Assembly (NCBI RefSeq): GCF_019966535.1
Contig: NZ_JAIMID010000017.1
Coordinates: 82,219-146,218 of the forward strand
Origin: Mesobacterium pallidum
GTDB taxonomy: Bacteria > Pseudomonadota > Alphaproteobacteria > Rhodobacterales > Rhodobacteraceae
Reading direction: 5' to 3'
DNA: 64,000 bases
In this document: one piece after another, positions 1 to 8,051 of the stretch
Numbering within the stretch: the first letter of the stretch is position 1
Layout: every line of letters starts with the position of its first letter
The notes under the pieces: generated by a model
Databases searched by the model: none
What the model saw: the letters and a program-made list of their open reading frames with translations, nothing else
What the model was told of the DNA's origin: nothing
Translations under genes and position numbers: made by a program

Positions 1-1365
1 ATGGACGACACGCCGGCCTACCCGGCGGCCTTCTTCGGCGCGGTGCGGGCGGGCTTCGTGCCGGTGCTGCTGAACACGCAGACGCCGGACGAAACGCTGA
101 CTTACTTCCTCAAGGACAGCGGCGCGACCATGGCGGTCTGCGAGGCGGCGCTGGCGGCGCATTTCGGGCCCGCCGTGCTGGAGGGCACCGACGTGCGCAC
201 CGTCATTACCGTGAACGGCACGGCCAAGGGGTTCACCCCCGCATCCGCTTTCCTGGACGGCCGGCCGACCACGCTGGAGGCGGCCGACACCGGGCCGGAC
301 GACATGGCGTTCTGGATGTATTCCTCGGGCTCCACCGGCCGGCCCAAGGGGATCGTCCACCTGCACCACGACATGGCCTATACGCAGCAATCCTTCGGCC
401 AACAGGTGCTGAAACTGCGCCCCGACGACATCTGCTTCTCGGTGCCCAAGATCTTCTTTGCCTATGGCTTCGGGAATTCCATCACCTTCCCCTATTCCAT
501 CGGCGCGACCACGCTGTTGATGCCCGGCCAGCCGCGCGCCGTGGCGGTGATCGACATGATCGAAACCTACCGGCCCACCGTGTTTTTCGGCCTGCCGACA
601 CTGTTTACCTCCATCGCGCGCAGCCCGCGGGCGGCGGGGGCGGATTTCAGCAGCCTGCGGCAAAGCATGTCGGCGGCCGAGATCCTGTCGGAGGACGTCT
701 ACCAAGCCTGGACCGCCCTCACCGGCCATGGCCCGACCGAGGGGCTGGGCTCGACCGAGCTGTTGCACGTCTACCTGTCGAACCGGCTCGACGATCATCG
801 GCCGGGGGCCGCCGGCGCGCGGGTACCGGGCTACGAGGTCAAGCTGGTGACGCCCGAGGGCGCGCTGGCGGGGCCGGGCGAGGAAGGCGTGATGTACGTG
901 CGCGGGCACAGCTCCGCTCCGCAATACTGGAACCGGCCGGACAAGACGCGCGACACCATGCGCGGCGACTGGATCTATACCGGCGACCGGTTTCTCGAGA
1001 AGGACGGCTACTATTACTTCCAGGGCCGCGCGGACGAGCTGATCAAGGTCTCGGGCCAATGGGTCTGGCCCGGAGAGGTCGAAAAGTGCCTGGCCGAACA
1101 CCCGGACATCCACGAATGCGCCGTGCTGGCGCATGCGCTTGCCGACAAGCGCATGACCCTGCGCGCGGTTGTCCACCTGCGCGAAGGCGTGACGGCGGGC
1201 GCGGCCACGGATGCCTCGATCAAGGACTGGGTCAAGGACCGGCTGCAGCCGTTCAAGTACCCGCGCCTGATCGAGTATCGCGACGCGCTGCCAAAGACCG
1301 GCACCGGCAAGATCGACCGCCGCGCGCTGGCCGCACCGGCGCCACAGGCCGAACCGGCTGGCTGA
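1..1365 (+). CDS. Benzoate/salicylate-CoA ligase family protein, 5' end cut by window edge
   Basis: This is an AMP-forming aryl-CoA ligase that adenylates an aromatic acid and transfers it to CoA. The first codon in the window is almost certainly an internal Met: benzoate-CoA ligases have about 520 residues and this reading frame opens inside the N-terminal domain (family motif DTPAYPAAFFGAVRAG), so about 75 residues are missing. Visible motifs are the phosphate loop YSSGSTGRPKGI (residues 107-118), YTGDR, GRADELIKVSGQWV and the C-terminal lysine motif PKTGTGKIDRRAL. It lies 107 bases upstream of a fumarylpyruvate hydrolase-type gene and gentisate dioxygenase. That context favours salicylate or a related acid converted to gentisate through its CoA ester, but benzoate or anthranilate cannot be excluded from sequence alone. 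Confidence 0.85.
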   Translation: MDDTPAYPAAFFGAVRAGFVPVLLNTQTPDETLTYFLKDSGATMAVCEAALAAHFGPAVLEGTDVRTVITVNGTAKGFTPASAFLDGRPTTLEAADTGPDDMAFWMYSSGSTGRPKGIVHLHHDMAYTQQSFGQQVLKLRPDDICFSVPKIFFAYGFGNSITFPYSIGATTLLMPGQPRAVAVIDMIETYRPTVFFGLPTLFTSIARSPRAAGADFSSLRQSMSAAEILSEDVYQAWTALTGHGPTEGLGSTELLHVYLSNRLDDHRPGAAGARVPGYEVKLVTPEGALAGPGEEGVMYVRGHSSAPQYWNRPDKTRDTMRGDWIYTGDRFLEKDGYYYFQGRADELIKVSGQWVWPGEVEKCLAEHPDIHECAVLAHALADKRMTLRAVVHLREGVTAGAATDASIKDWVKDRLQPFKYPRLIEYRDALPKTGTGKIDRRALAAPAPQAEPAG

Positions 1366-1472
1366 GACCAGCAACCGGACCATGAGGCCGGGCGCGACCG
1401 ACGCCGCCCCGGGCGGGCCGACTGGCCCACCCTTCAAGACCGCGGGCCGACAGGCCCGCAAAGGAGACGCAA

Positions 1473-2168
1473 ATGACCTTCGTGTTCGACCCCATGCCCA
1501 CCCCCAGCCTGCCCGTCGCGGGCGAGGACGCCCGGTTCCCCGTGCGCCGCATCTTCTGCGTGGGCCGCAACTATGCCGCACATGCGCGCGAGATGGGCAA
1601 GGACCCGGACCGCGATCCGCCGTTCTTTTTCACCAAGCCCGCCGACGCCATTGTCGAGGACAAGGCGACCGTCCCCTACCCGCCCGAGACGGCGAATTTC
1701 CACTACGAGGCCGAGCTGGTCGTCGCCATCGGCACCGGCGGCGACAACATCGCCCAAGGCGACGCGCTGGCCCATGTCTACGGCTACGCGGTCGGCAACG
1801 ACCTCACGCGCCGCGACCTGCAGCTTGAGGCGCGCGAAAAGGGCCGGCCGTGGGACTGGGGCAAGGCCTTCGACCGCTCGGCCCCCATCGCGGCGATCCG
1901 CAAGGCGTCGGACGTGGGACACCTGTCGAAGGGCTCGATCAAGCTGAGCGTCAACGGTGAAGTCAAGCAGGACGCGGACCTGTCGGAGCTGATCTGGGAC
2001 GTGCCCGAGGTGATCTCGATCATCTCGGCATCCATCGAGCTGAAGCCGGGCGACCTGATCATGACCGGCACCCCGGCGGGTGTCGGCGCGCTGGCCCCCG
2101 GCGATATCTGCATCGTGACCATCGAGGGCCTCGGCGATCTGACCACCACCATCGGCCCCAAGGCATGA
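1473..2168 (+). CDS. Fumarylacetoacetate hydrolase family protein, probable fumarylpyruvate hydrolase
   Basis: This 231-residue protein belongs to the FAH superfamily, which hydrolyses C-C bonds of beta-diketo acids with a divalent metal. The metal ligands are visible as Glu79 and Glu81 (HYEAELVVAIG) and Asp110 (YAVGNDLTRRDLQ). It has the short single-domain length of fumarylpyruvate hydrolases (NagK type) rather than the roughly 420-residue fumarylacetoacetase. The start follows a strong ribosome site (AAAGGAG). Because gentisate dioxygenase is the next gene, the substrate is inferred to be fumarylpyruvate, giving fumarate and pyruvate. Since the isomerase-like protein downstream looks degenerate, direct hydrolysis of maleylpyruvate is an alternative. 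Confidence 0.82.
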   Translation: MTFVFDPMPTPSLPVAGEDARFPVRRIFCVGRNYAAHAREMGKDPDRDPPFFFTKPADAIVEDKATVPYPPETANFHYEAELVVAIGTGGDNIAQGDALAHVYGYAVGNDLTRRDLQLEAREKGRPWDWGKAFDRSAPIAAIRKASDVGHLSKGSIKLSVNGEVKQDADLSELIWDVPEVISIISASIELKPGDLIMTGTPAGVGALAPGDICIVTIEGLGDLTTTIGPKA

Positions 2169-2437
2169 CCCTGATCCTGCGGGACATCTTCGGCGTTGCG
2201 ACCACGACCCGCCTGCGGGCAGCGTCGCCCCTCACGGGGATGGCGCATGATCGTGCGCCATGCGGGCCGGTTTGCGGGCAGGCCGGGAACACGCGGCGGG
2301 TCCGGATCGACCTTGCGCAATGCCCCGCCTTCGCCTCTATCGTCGTCGTGTGCGATGCCCCGCCCGCCTTTGCCCGCTCCGCGCCGACGGCGCAGCCGGG
2401 CGCCGCCTGACACCGCCATTCGGAAGGGAGACCGATA
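2169..2437 (+). other. 269-base gap with a perfect inverted repeat
   Basis: There is no convincing gene between the hydrolase and gentisate dioxygenase. An 81-codon frame overlaps the upstream stop as ATGA, but it has low-complexity composition, no recognisable family and ends before the next ribosome site. The notable element is a perfect inverted repeat with 8-base arms, ATGGCGCA and TGCGCCAT, at 2240-2261 around a 6-base loop. It could be an RNA hairpin within the operon transcript or an operator. The ribosome site for the next gene is AAGGGAG near 2424-2430. Confidence 0.4.
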
Positions 2438-3517
2438 ATGGACAACGCCATGCAACCCGAGGACACGCCCGAGCTGCGCGCGCTTTACAAGGGCTTCGAA
2501 AAGGCGCATCTGAACCCGCTCTGGACCCAGACCGGCAACCTGATGCCGCTGCATCCGACCTCGGACGCGGTGCCGCATGTCTGGCGCTGGAAGGACCTGC
2601 TGCCGCTCGCTGAACGCTCTGGCGAACTGGTGCCCGTGGGCCGTGGTGGGGAGCGCCGCGCCATCGGCCTTGCCAACCCCGGCCTTGGTGGGAAGGCCTA
2701 CGTGAGCCCTACGCTCTGGTGCGCGGTGCAATACCTCTGCCCCGGCGAGAATGCGCCGGAACACCGCCATTCGCAGAACGCCTTCCGCTTCGTGGTCGAG
2801 GGAGAAGGCGTCTGGACCGTGGTCAACGGCGATCCGGTGCGCATGTCGCGCGGCGACCTTTTGCTGACGCCCGGCTGGAACTTCCACGGCCACCACAATG
2901 TCGCGACCGAGCCGATGGCCTGGATCGACGGGCTCGACATCCCCTTCAGCCGGCAGAACGACGTCGGCTTCTTCGAATTCGGGGCCGAGCGGGTGACCGA
3001 CAACGCGACACCCCGCTTCAGCCAGGGCGAACGGCTCTGGGCGCATCCCGGCCTGCGGCCGCTGTCGCGGCTTGAGGACACGGTCTCGAGCCCCCTCGCC
3101 GCCTTCCGTTGGGAGCACACCGACCACGCGCTGACCGAGCAGTTGCTGCTCGAGGACGAGGGCCAGCCAGCCACGTACAGCATGGGCCACGCAGGGCTGC
3201 GCTTTGTCAACCCGACCACGGGCGGCGACGTCATGCCGACGATCCGCTGCCAGTTCCACCGCCTGCGCGCCGGGGCGCAAAGCCGCAAGCGGCGCGACGT
3301 GGGCTCTTCGGTGTTCCAGGTCTTCTCGGGGCGCGGGGCGGTGCTGCTGGACGGGGTGGAGCACAAGCTGGACACCGGCGACATCTTCGTCGTGCCCTCC
3401 TGGGTGTCCTGGCAATTGCAGGCCGAAACGGGCTTTGACCTCTTCCACTTCTCGGACGCGCCGATCATGGAGCGGCTGCATTTCGACCGCACCACCTTTG
3501 TCGAAGATGATGCATGA
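2438..3517 (+). CDS. Gentisate 1,2-dioxygenase
   Basis: This 359-residue bicupin protein opens the ring of gentisate (2,5-dihydroxybenzoate) to maleylpyruvate using Fe(II) and O2. The N-terminal cupin carries the iron-site pattern EHRHSQNAFRFVVEGEG, with His109 and His111, and a downstream histidine group in PGWNFHGHH near residues 147-153. The second cupin occupies roughly residues 260-345 (SSVFQVFSGRGAVLLDG onwards). Length and order agree with bacterial gentisate dioxygenases. It is followed with an 11-base overlap by a maleylpyruvate isomerase-like gene and preceded by a fumarylpyruvate hydrolase-type gene, which together reconstruct the gentisate pathway. The start has a good ribosome site (AAGGGAG). 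Confidence 0.9.
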   Translation: MDNAMQPEDTPELRALYKGFEKAHLNPLWTQTGNLMPLHPTSDAVPHVWRWKDLLPLAERSGELVPVGRGGERRAIGLANPGLGGKAYVSPTLWCAVQYLCPGENAPEHRHSQNAFRFVVEGEGVWTVVNGDPVRMSRGDLLLTPGWNFHGHHNVATEPMAWIDGLDIPFSRQNDVGFFEFGAERVTDNATPRFSQGERLWAHPGLRPLSRLEDTVSSPLAAFRWEHTDHALTEQLLLEDEGQPATYSMGHAGLRFVNPTTGGDVMPTIRCQFHRLRAGAQSRKRRDVGSSVFQVFSGRGAVLLDGVEHKLDTGDIFVVPSWVSWQLQAETGFDLFHFSDAPIMERLHFDRTTFVEDDA

Positions 3518-3992
3518 CGACGCGGCCCGGCGCGCGCTGATCGAACGGCAGGGGCCGGGCGCGCGCTACGACGCGCCGAACGCCCCGGCCGATGACCTGC
3601 TGGCCGCACGCCGCGCCACCGCAGAGGCCGCGCGGCTGCTCAACGACCTGACGGATGCCGCGCTGGTCGCTGGGCGCGAGACCCCTGGCGCCCAGGCGCA
3701 GGTCATCGCGCAGGTGGCGCTGCAGGCCCGGCGGATGGGCGAGTTCATCGCCGCCCGCGCGGGCGCGCTGGAGCCGACCTCCGCAGATATCACCGAAGCC
3801 GCCCACCTGCCCGCCCATGCCCTGCGCCACCTCTTCGACCATACGCGGGCGCATCTGAACGTCGAATGGCGCGAGCTGACCGATGCCGACTGGGACCGCA
3901 CCGACCTGCGCGCCCTGCCCGCGCTGCGCCACGCGCAGCTGACCCGCGCCATCGACGCGTTGATACGACACGGGACACACAGGCGGCGCTGA
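3507..3992 (+). CDS. Truncated, degenerate maleylpyruvate isomerase-like (DinB fold) protein
   Basis: This 161-residue protein clearly resembles the maleylpyruvate isomerase N-terminal (DinB-type) family: RQGPGARYDAPNAPADDLLAARR, then ALRHLFDHTRAHLNVEWREL. Family members are about 240 residues and bind zinc through His, Glu and His. Here the segment equivalent to the first ligand reads VIAQVALQA (Gln69 in place of His), and the segment equivalent to REVWVHAVDL reads AQLTRAIDAL, so the Glu and second His also appear lost. The C-terminal third of the family is missing. Two adjacent start codons (3507, 3510) overlap the dioxygenase stop. It may be a decaying isomerase or a non-catalytic paralogue; the alignment is by eye. 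Confidence 0.65.
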   Translation: MMHDDAARRALIERQGPGARYDAPNAPADDLLAARRATAEAARLLNDLTDAALVAGRETPGAQAQVIAQVALQARRMGEFIAARAGALEPTSADITEAAHLPAHALRHLFDHTRAHLNVEWRELTDADWDRTDLRALPALRHAQLTRAIDALIRHGTHRRR

Positions 3993-4085
3993 CGGGTCGA
4001 GATCCTGCGCCCGGTTGATCAGGTGCCGGGCGTCGAAGCACATCGTCGCCGGCGGGCGGCACTTCTCCTACCGGATCGCGACGCG

Positions 4086-4574
4086 CTAGCGGACCTGCGC
4101 CGCCCAGCGCGCGAGGATCTCGGCCGCAGGAGCGGCCTCAAACTGGGCGCTATGCAGCGAGCGGTCAGGCGCCGGCTTGCCGCATTCGGCCAGCATGGCA
4201 TCGACGTCGATGGGAAAGCGCGCGGTCTCGGGCAGATCGCCCAGCACCGCCCCCGCCTGCCCCATGTCGGCGGCGTAATAGAGCTCGGACACCCTGGCGA
4301 TCATCATCGCGGCGACACACAGCGGGCAGGGCTCGCAGCTGGTGTAAAGCGCCGTGCCGCGCAGATCGACCGTGCCGAGGTTGCGCGCGGCATCGCGGAT
4401 CGCCTCGGTCTCGCCATGGCTGGTGGGGTCGTGGTTCATCACCGACCGGTTGATCCCCTCGCCCACGATCCGGCCGTCCTTGACCACCACTGCGCCGAAG
4501 GGCTCGGTGCCCGGCGTGGTCAGCGCCTCGGCCGAGATCTCGATGGCGCGAGCCATGAAAGCCGGGTCATACAT
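4086..4574 (-). CDS. Nucleoside/guanine deaminase family protein (CDA fold)
   Basis: This 162-residue zinc deaminase belongs to the cytidine deaminase-like superfamily, nearest to the guanine deaminase/tRNA adenosine deaminase branch. The signature is complete: His53 and catalytic Glu55 in SHGETEAIRDA, and Cys83 and Cys86 in SCEPCPLC. It is the last gene of the dipeptide-type ABC operon; its ATG overlaps the stop of the upstream ATPase gene by 8 bases, so the two are translationally coupled. The operon context suggests that it deaminates an imported heterocycle or its breakdown product. The exact substrate (guanine, cytosine, a pterin or a triazine-like ring) is not determined. Confidence 0.85.
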   Translation of the reverse strand: MYDPAFMARAIEISAEALTTPGTEPFGAVVVKDGRIVGEGINRSVMNHDPTSHGETEAIRDAARNLGTVDLRGTALYTSCEPCPLCVAAMMIARVSELYYAADMGQAGAVLGDLPETARFPIDVDAMLAECGKPAPDRSLHSAQFEAAPAAEILARWAAQVR

Positions 4575-5541
4575 GAGTTGTCTCCTTTGCGGCACTCTCC
4601 TCGGCGGCGAAACAGGCGACGCGGGAGTCGTGAACCCTGGGCGTCCGCTCGGGCCGTTCGCGCTTGCAGCGGTCGAACGCCAGAGGGCAGCGCGGATGGA
4701 ACGAACAGCCAGACGGAGGCGACACCGGTGACGGCACCTCGCCCCCCATCGGCGCGCGGTCGCGCTTGGGCGAGTCCAGGTCGGGGATCGTGTCGAGCAG
4801 CATGCGCGTGTAGGGGTGCAGCGGGTTGGCAAACAGATCGCGCGACGGCTGGATCTCGACGATGCGGCCCAGGTACATGACCGCGATCACGTCGGCCATG
4901 TGGCGCACGACGCTCAGGTCATGGCTGATGAAGAGATAGGTCAGCCCCATCTCGCGCTGCAGCTTCTTCATCAGGTTCAGCACCTGCGCCTGGACGGAGA
5001 CATCGAGGGCCGAGGTCGGCTCGTCGCAGACCAGGAACTCCGGCTCTCCGGCCAGGGCGCGGGCGATGGAGATGCGCTGCCGCTGCCCGCCCGAAAACTC
5101 ATGCGGGTATTTCGCGGCATCGGCGGCCGAGAGGCCCACGGTGCGCAGCAGCTCCTCGACCCGCGCCGTGACCTGCGCCTCGGGCGTCTCGGGCCGCAGG
5201 GTGCGCAGCGGCTCGGCCACGATCCGCCCGACGCGCCAGCGCGGGTTGAGCGAGGCGAAGGGGTCCTGGAAGATCATCTGCATCTTGTCCGGATCGCCAT
5301 TGAACCGGATCGTGCCCGAAGAGGGCGCGTGCAGCCCGGTCACCAGCTTGGCGATGGTCGACTTGCCGCAGCCCGACTCCCCCACCAGCGCCAATGTCTG
5401 GCCGGGCATGATGTCGAAATCCACCCCGTCGACGGCGCGCAGGGTGCGGCGCGGCTTGCGCTCGATCACGCGGTTGAGCCAGGGGGCGGAGACGTCGAAG
5501 CGGCGTTCCAGCGCGTCGACCTCGAGGATGGGACGGGTCAT
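4567..5541 (-). CDS. Oligopeptide-type ABC transporter ATPase (DppF-like)
   Basis: This 324-residue cytoplasmic ATPase energises a dipeptide/oligopeptide-family importer. It shows Walker A GESGCGKST, the signature FSGGQRQRISIARAL, Walker B LVCDEPTSALD, and the family C-terminal domain with the conserved cysteine stretch HPRCPLAFDRC. Its start overlaps the stop of the partner ATPase by 4 bases (ATGA). The transporter family also carries non-peptide substrates, and the neighbouring deaminases argue that the cargo here is a nitrogenous compound rather than a peptide. Confidence 0.92.
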   Translation of the reverse strand: MTRPILEVDALERRFDVSAPWLNRVIERKPRRTLRAVDGVDFDIMPGQTLALVGESGCGKSTIAKLVTGLHAPSSGTIRFNGDPDKMQMIFQDPFASLNPRWRVGRIVAEPLRTLRPETPEAQVTARVEELLRTVGLSAADAAKYPHEFSGGQRQRISIARALAGEPEFLVCDEPTSALDVSVQAQVLNLMKKLQREMGLTYLFISHDLSVVRHMADVIAVMYLGRIVEIQPSRDLFANPLHPYTRMLLDTIPDLDSPKRDRAPMGGEVPSPVSPPSGCSFHPRCPLAFDRCKRERPERTPRVHDSRVACFAAEESAAKETTHV

Positions 5542-6533
5542 GCCTTGGCTCCTTCAGCTGCGGGCAACTCGGTACTGCCGGTCTGCGCCAGCCAGCAGGC
5601 CGCGCCGTTTCCGTGAGTGCGGGGCACCTCGGCCCGGCAGCGCGGCCCGGCATGGGCGCAGCGCGGGTTGAAGGCGCAGCCCGCCGGAATGCTGCCCAGC
5701 CGTGGCATCGATCCGGGGATCATCTGCAGTTCGACGTCGTCGCGGCGCAGCGACGGAATCGAGCCCATCAGCCCCACCGTGTAGGGATGCTGCGGCCGAC
5801 GCACGACATCTTCGACCGCGCCCAGCTCGGCCAGCCGGCCGGCATACATGACGGCGACGCGGTCGGCGGTCTCGGCGATCACGCCCATGTCGTGGGTCAC
5901 CAGCATGACGGCCGTGCCCCGCTCGCGGCAGAGCCGCTTGAGCAGCGCGGTGATCTGCGCCTGGATCGACACGTCAAGCGCGGTTGTCGGCTCGTCCGCG
6001 ATGATCAGCTCGGGCTCGGCGCAGAGCGCCAGCGCAATGACGATCCGCTGCCGCATCCCGCCCGAGAACTGGTGTGGGTAATTGTCGATCCGCTCCTCGA
6101 CCGCCGGGATGCCGACCTCGCGCATCAGGTCCAGCGCCCGGGCGCGGGCCTGGGTCTTGGTCAGGCCGGTGTGCAGGCGGATCGTCTCGACCAGCTGGTC
6201 GCCGACCTTGAAAAGCGGGTTGAGCGAAGTCAGCGGGTCCTGGAAGATCGCCCCGATGCGCCGCCCACGAATGGCCTGCATCTGCGGCTCGGTCAGATCG
6301 TCGATCCGGTCGCCGGAAAGGTATATCTGCCCGCCCGCAATGCGCCCCGGCGGCTCGAGCAGGCCCAGGATCGCCATGCCGGTCATCGACTTGCCCGCGC
6401 CGGATTCGCCGACCACGCCCAGGATCTCTCCCCTGGCGATGGTCAGGGACATGTCGTCAACAGCGGTCAGCGTGCCGTGGCGGGTGGGGAATTCGACGCG
6501 CAGGTTTCGCACGTCCAGAACATTCTCGGTCAT
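5538..6533 (-). CDS. Oligopeptide-type ABC transporter ATPase (DppD-like)
   Basis: This is the first of the paired ATPases of the importer, 331 residues. It has Walker A GESGAGKS, signature FSGGMRQRIVIALAL, Walker B LIIADEPTTALD, and the oligopeptide C-terminal extension including CAFNPRCAHAGPRC. Its start codon shares one base with the stop of the upstream amidohydrolase (TGATG), so it is part of the same operon. DppD/DppF heterodimers are typical for this class. The unusual point is the placement: the ATPase pair is separated from the permease genes by two amidohydrolase genes. Confidence 0.92.
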   Translation of the reverse strand: MTENVLDVRNLRVEFPTRHGTLTAVDDMSLTIARGEILGVVGESGAGKSMTGMAILGLLEPPGRIAGGQIYLSGDRIDDLTEPQMQAIRGRRIGAIFQDPLTSLNPLFKVGDQLVETIRLHTGLTKTQARARALDLMREVGIPAVEERIDNYPHQFSGGMRQRIVIALALCAEPELIIADEPTTALDVSIQAQITALLKRLCRERGTAVMLVTHDMGVIAETADRVAVMYAGRLAELGAVEDVVRRPQHPYTVGLMGSIPSLRRDDVELQMIPGSMPRLGSIPAGCAFNPRCAHAGPRCRAEVPRTHGNGAACWLAQTGSTELPAAEGAKA

Positions 6534-7957
6534 CAGGCCCTCCGGTAGCTGGCGGAGAAGATCTCGGACACCGGCGGGTGCCCTGTCGTGCGGTCGGGGT
6601 ACTGCGCGATCACATGGTCGAACTGCGCCTGCGCGCGGGTCATCTCGACCGTCTCGTCAAAGCCGGGGATCGCGCCGTCTGTCATGACGCGCCGTCCGTC
6701 GATCCAGACGTCGCGCACGTCGCGGGCGGAGGCCGAGGTCATCAGCGTCTGCACCGGGTCGGGCACCTGCAGCGTGCGGCTCAGATCCACCACCGTGATA
6801 TCGGCACGAGCCCCGGGCGCCAGCCGTCCGAGGTCGTCCCGCCCCAGCGCCCGCGCCCCGCCCAGCGTGGCGGCGTCGAACATCTCCTCGGAGCGGATCG
6901 CGTCGATCCCCTCCACCATCCGCGCCATCATCATCCCCAGTTGCATGTTCAGCAGCATGTCGGGCGGCCAGGTATCGGTACCCAGCCCGATGTTGATCCC
7001 CTGCGCGCGCACCTTCGGGAAAGACCGCAGCATCCCGCCGTGGCGGGCGGAAACCAACGGGCAATGCACCAGCGTGGCACCATGTTCGGCCATCAGCGCC
7101 AAATCCCGGTCGCTGGCATGGGTGCCATGCGGCAGCAGCCAGTTCGACCCCAGCGCGCCGATCCGCGCCAGCCAGTCGATGGGGGTCGTGCCGTGCTGCT
7201 CGGCCACCAGCCGCAGCTCGACCGGCGACTGACAGCAATGCTGGCGCACCGGCGCGCCCATCTCGGCGGCGATGGCATGCGTGCGCTGCAAGAGCGTTTC
7301 GGTGCAGGTCTCGATCCGGTCGGGCGCGAACATCGCCCGGATGCGGCCACCGGCCATGCCATCGATACGGTCGGCAAAGGCCACCGCCTCGTCAAGGCCC
7401 TTCAGCCCCCGCTCTTCATCATACACCGCGCGGATATTGCCGCTATCGTCCGTCACCTGCCCGCCGGTCCGGTAGGCCGGCCCCAGGTAGACCCGCAGCC
7501 CCAGCTCTTCGGCCGCCGTAGCGGCCGCGTCGAACTCGGCAATGGTCTCGCCCCATTCACGGTAGAACAGGGAGGCAATCGGCAGCGCGGTCGTGATCCC
7601 GTTCCGGATCAGCTGCGCAAAGGCGAACCGCTTCTGGAACGCCAATTCCTCGACCGAATACATCTCGCGCGGCCCGACGGCAACGTAGCTCTCCGGCCAG
7701 ACCCGCCCCTTCTTCCAGGCCGGCCCATTGTCATAGCCCAGGATCGTTGTATCGAGGTCCGACAACGCGTCGAGGTCGACAAAGCCCGGACAGATCACCG
7801 CCTCGCCATACGCGACTACCTCCGCCACCTCCCCCTCGAACCCGCGCCCGACATGCAGCACGCGGCCGCCCTCGATCACCACGCAGCCCTGCTCGAAGAC
7901 GACGTGACTACCCCCTTCGAACCCGACCACCCAGCGCGCCGTCAGCTTCACCCGCAT
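6533..7957 (-). CDS. Amidohydrolase (chlorohydrolase/TRZ-ATZ type) lacking the HxH metal motif
   Basis: This 474-residue protein has the fold pattern of triazine hydrolase-type amidohydrolases, which hydrolytically remove amino or chloro groups from heterocycles. Later metal-site positions are recognisable: His240 (RQHCCQS), His277 and His280 (LLPHGTHASD) and Asp328 (GLGTDTWPPD). The normal N-terminal HxH pair after the GFVD strand is replaced: residues 59-70 read FVDLDALSDLDT, with Asp61-Leu-Asp63 where HxH belongs. Either the metal is bound differently or the enzyme is non-canonical. It sits between the CodA-like gene and the ATPase pair of the same operon, after the dispersed repeat at 7963-8033. 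Substrate unknown. Confidence 0.8.
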   Translation of the reverse strand: MRVKLTARWVVGFEGGSHVVFEQGCVVIEGGRVLHVGRGFEGEVAEVVAYGEAVICPGFVDLDALSDLDTTILGYDNGPAWKKGRVWPESYVAVGPREMYSVEELAFQKRFAFAQLIRNGITTALPIASLFYREWGETIAEFDAAATAAEELGLRVYLGPAYRTGGQVTDDSGNIRAVYDEERGLKGLDEAVAFADRIDGMAGGRIRAMFAPDRIETCTETLLQRTHAIAAEMGAPVRQHCCQSPVELRLVAEQHGTTPIDWLARIGALGSNWLLPHGTHASDRDLALMAEHGATLVHCPLVSARHGGMLRSFPKVRAQGINIGLGTDTWPPDMLLNMQLGMMMARMVEGIDAIRSEEMFDAATLGGARALGRDDLGRLAPGARADITVVDLSRTLQVPDPVQTLMTSASARDVRDVWIDGRRVMTDGAIPGFDETVEMTRAQAQFDHVIAQYPDRTTGHPPVSEIFSASYRRA

Positions 7958-7962
7958 GACAC

Positions 7963-8033
7963 CCCGATCCCTTTCATCTTGCCGGATAAACTCCGGGGGG
8001 AGTTGCCCATGGCGACGGGGGGCAGCGCCCCCC
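7963..8033. repeat. Dispersed intergenic repeat, copy 1, with GC hairpin
   Basis: Plus-strand sequence here contains TTTCATCTTGCC, then TAAACTCCGGGG, and ends in a perfect hairpin GGGGGGCAGCGCCCCCC (8017-8033). Closely similar elements occur at 11224-11282 and 52687-52737. It fills most of the 94-base gap between two minus-strand amidohydrolase genes of one operon. The hairpin could attenuate transcription or stabilise mRNA ends. No coding potential is seen. Confidence 0.75.
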
Positions 8034-8051
8034 TTCCCCGCGCACCACGGC

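Noticed and set aside
2165..2410. 81-codon frame overlapping the hydrolase stop
   Set aside because: There is no ribosome site beyond the overlap, no family resemblance, and its composition is like non-coding GC-rich DNA.
3993..4085. A short plus-strand frame ending SKHIVAGGRHFSYRIATR after the isomerase-like gene
   Set aside because: It looks protein-like but has no start codon of its own and is too short to assign. It could be the remains of a longer isomerase reading frame; not supported enough to list.
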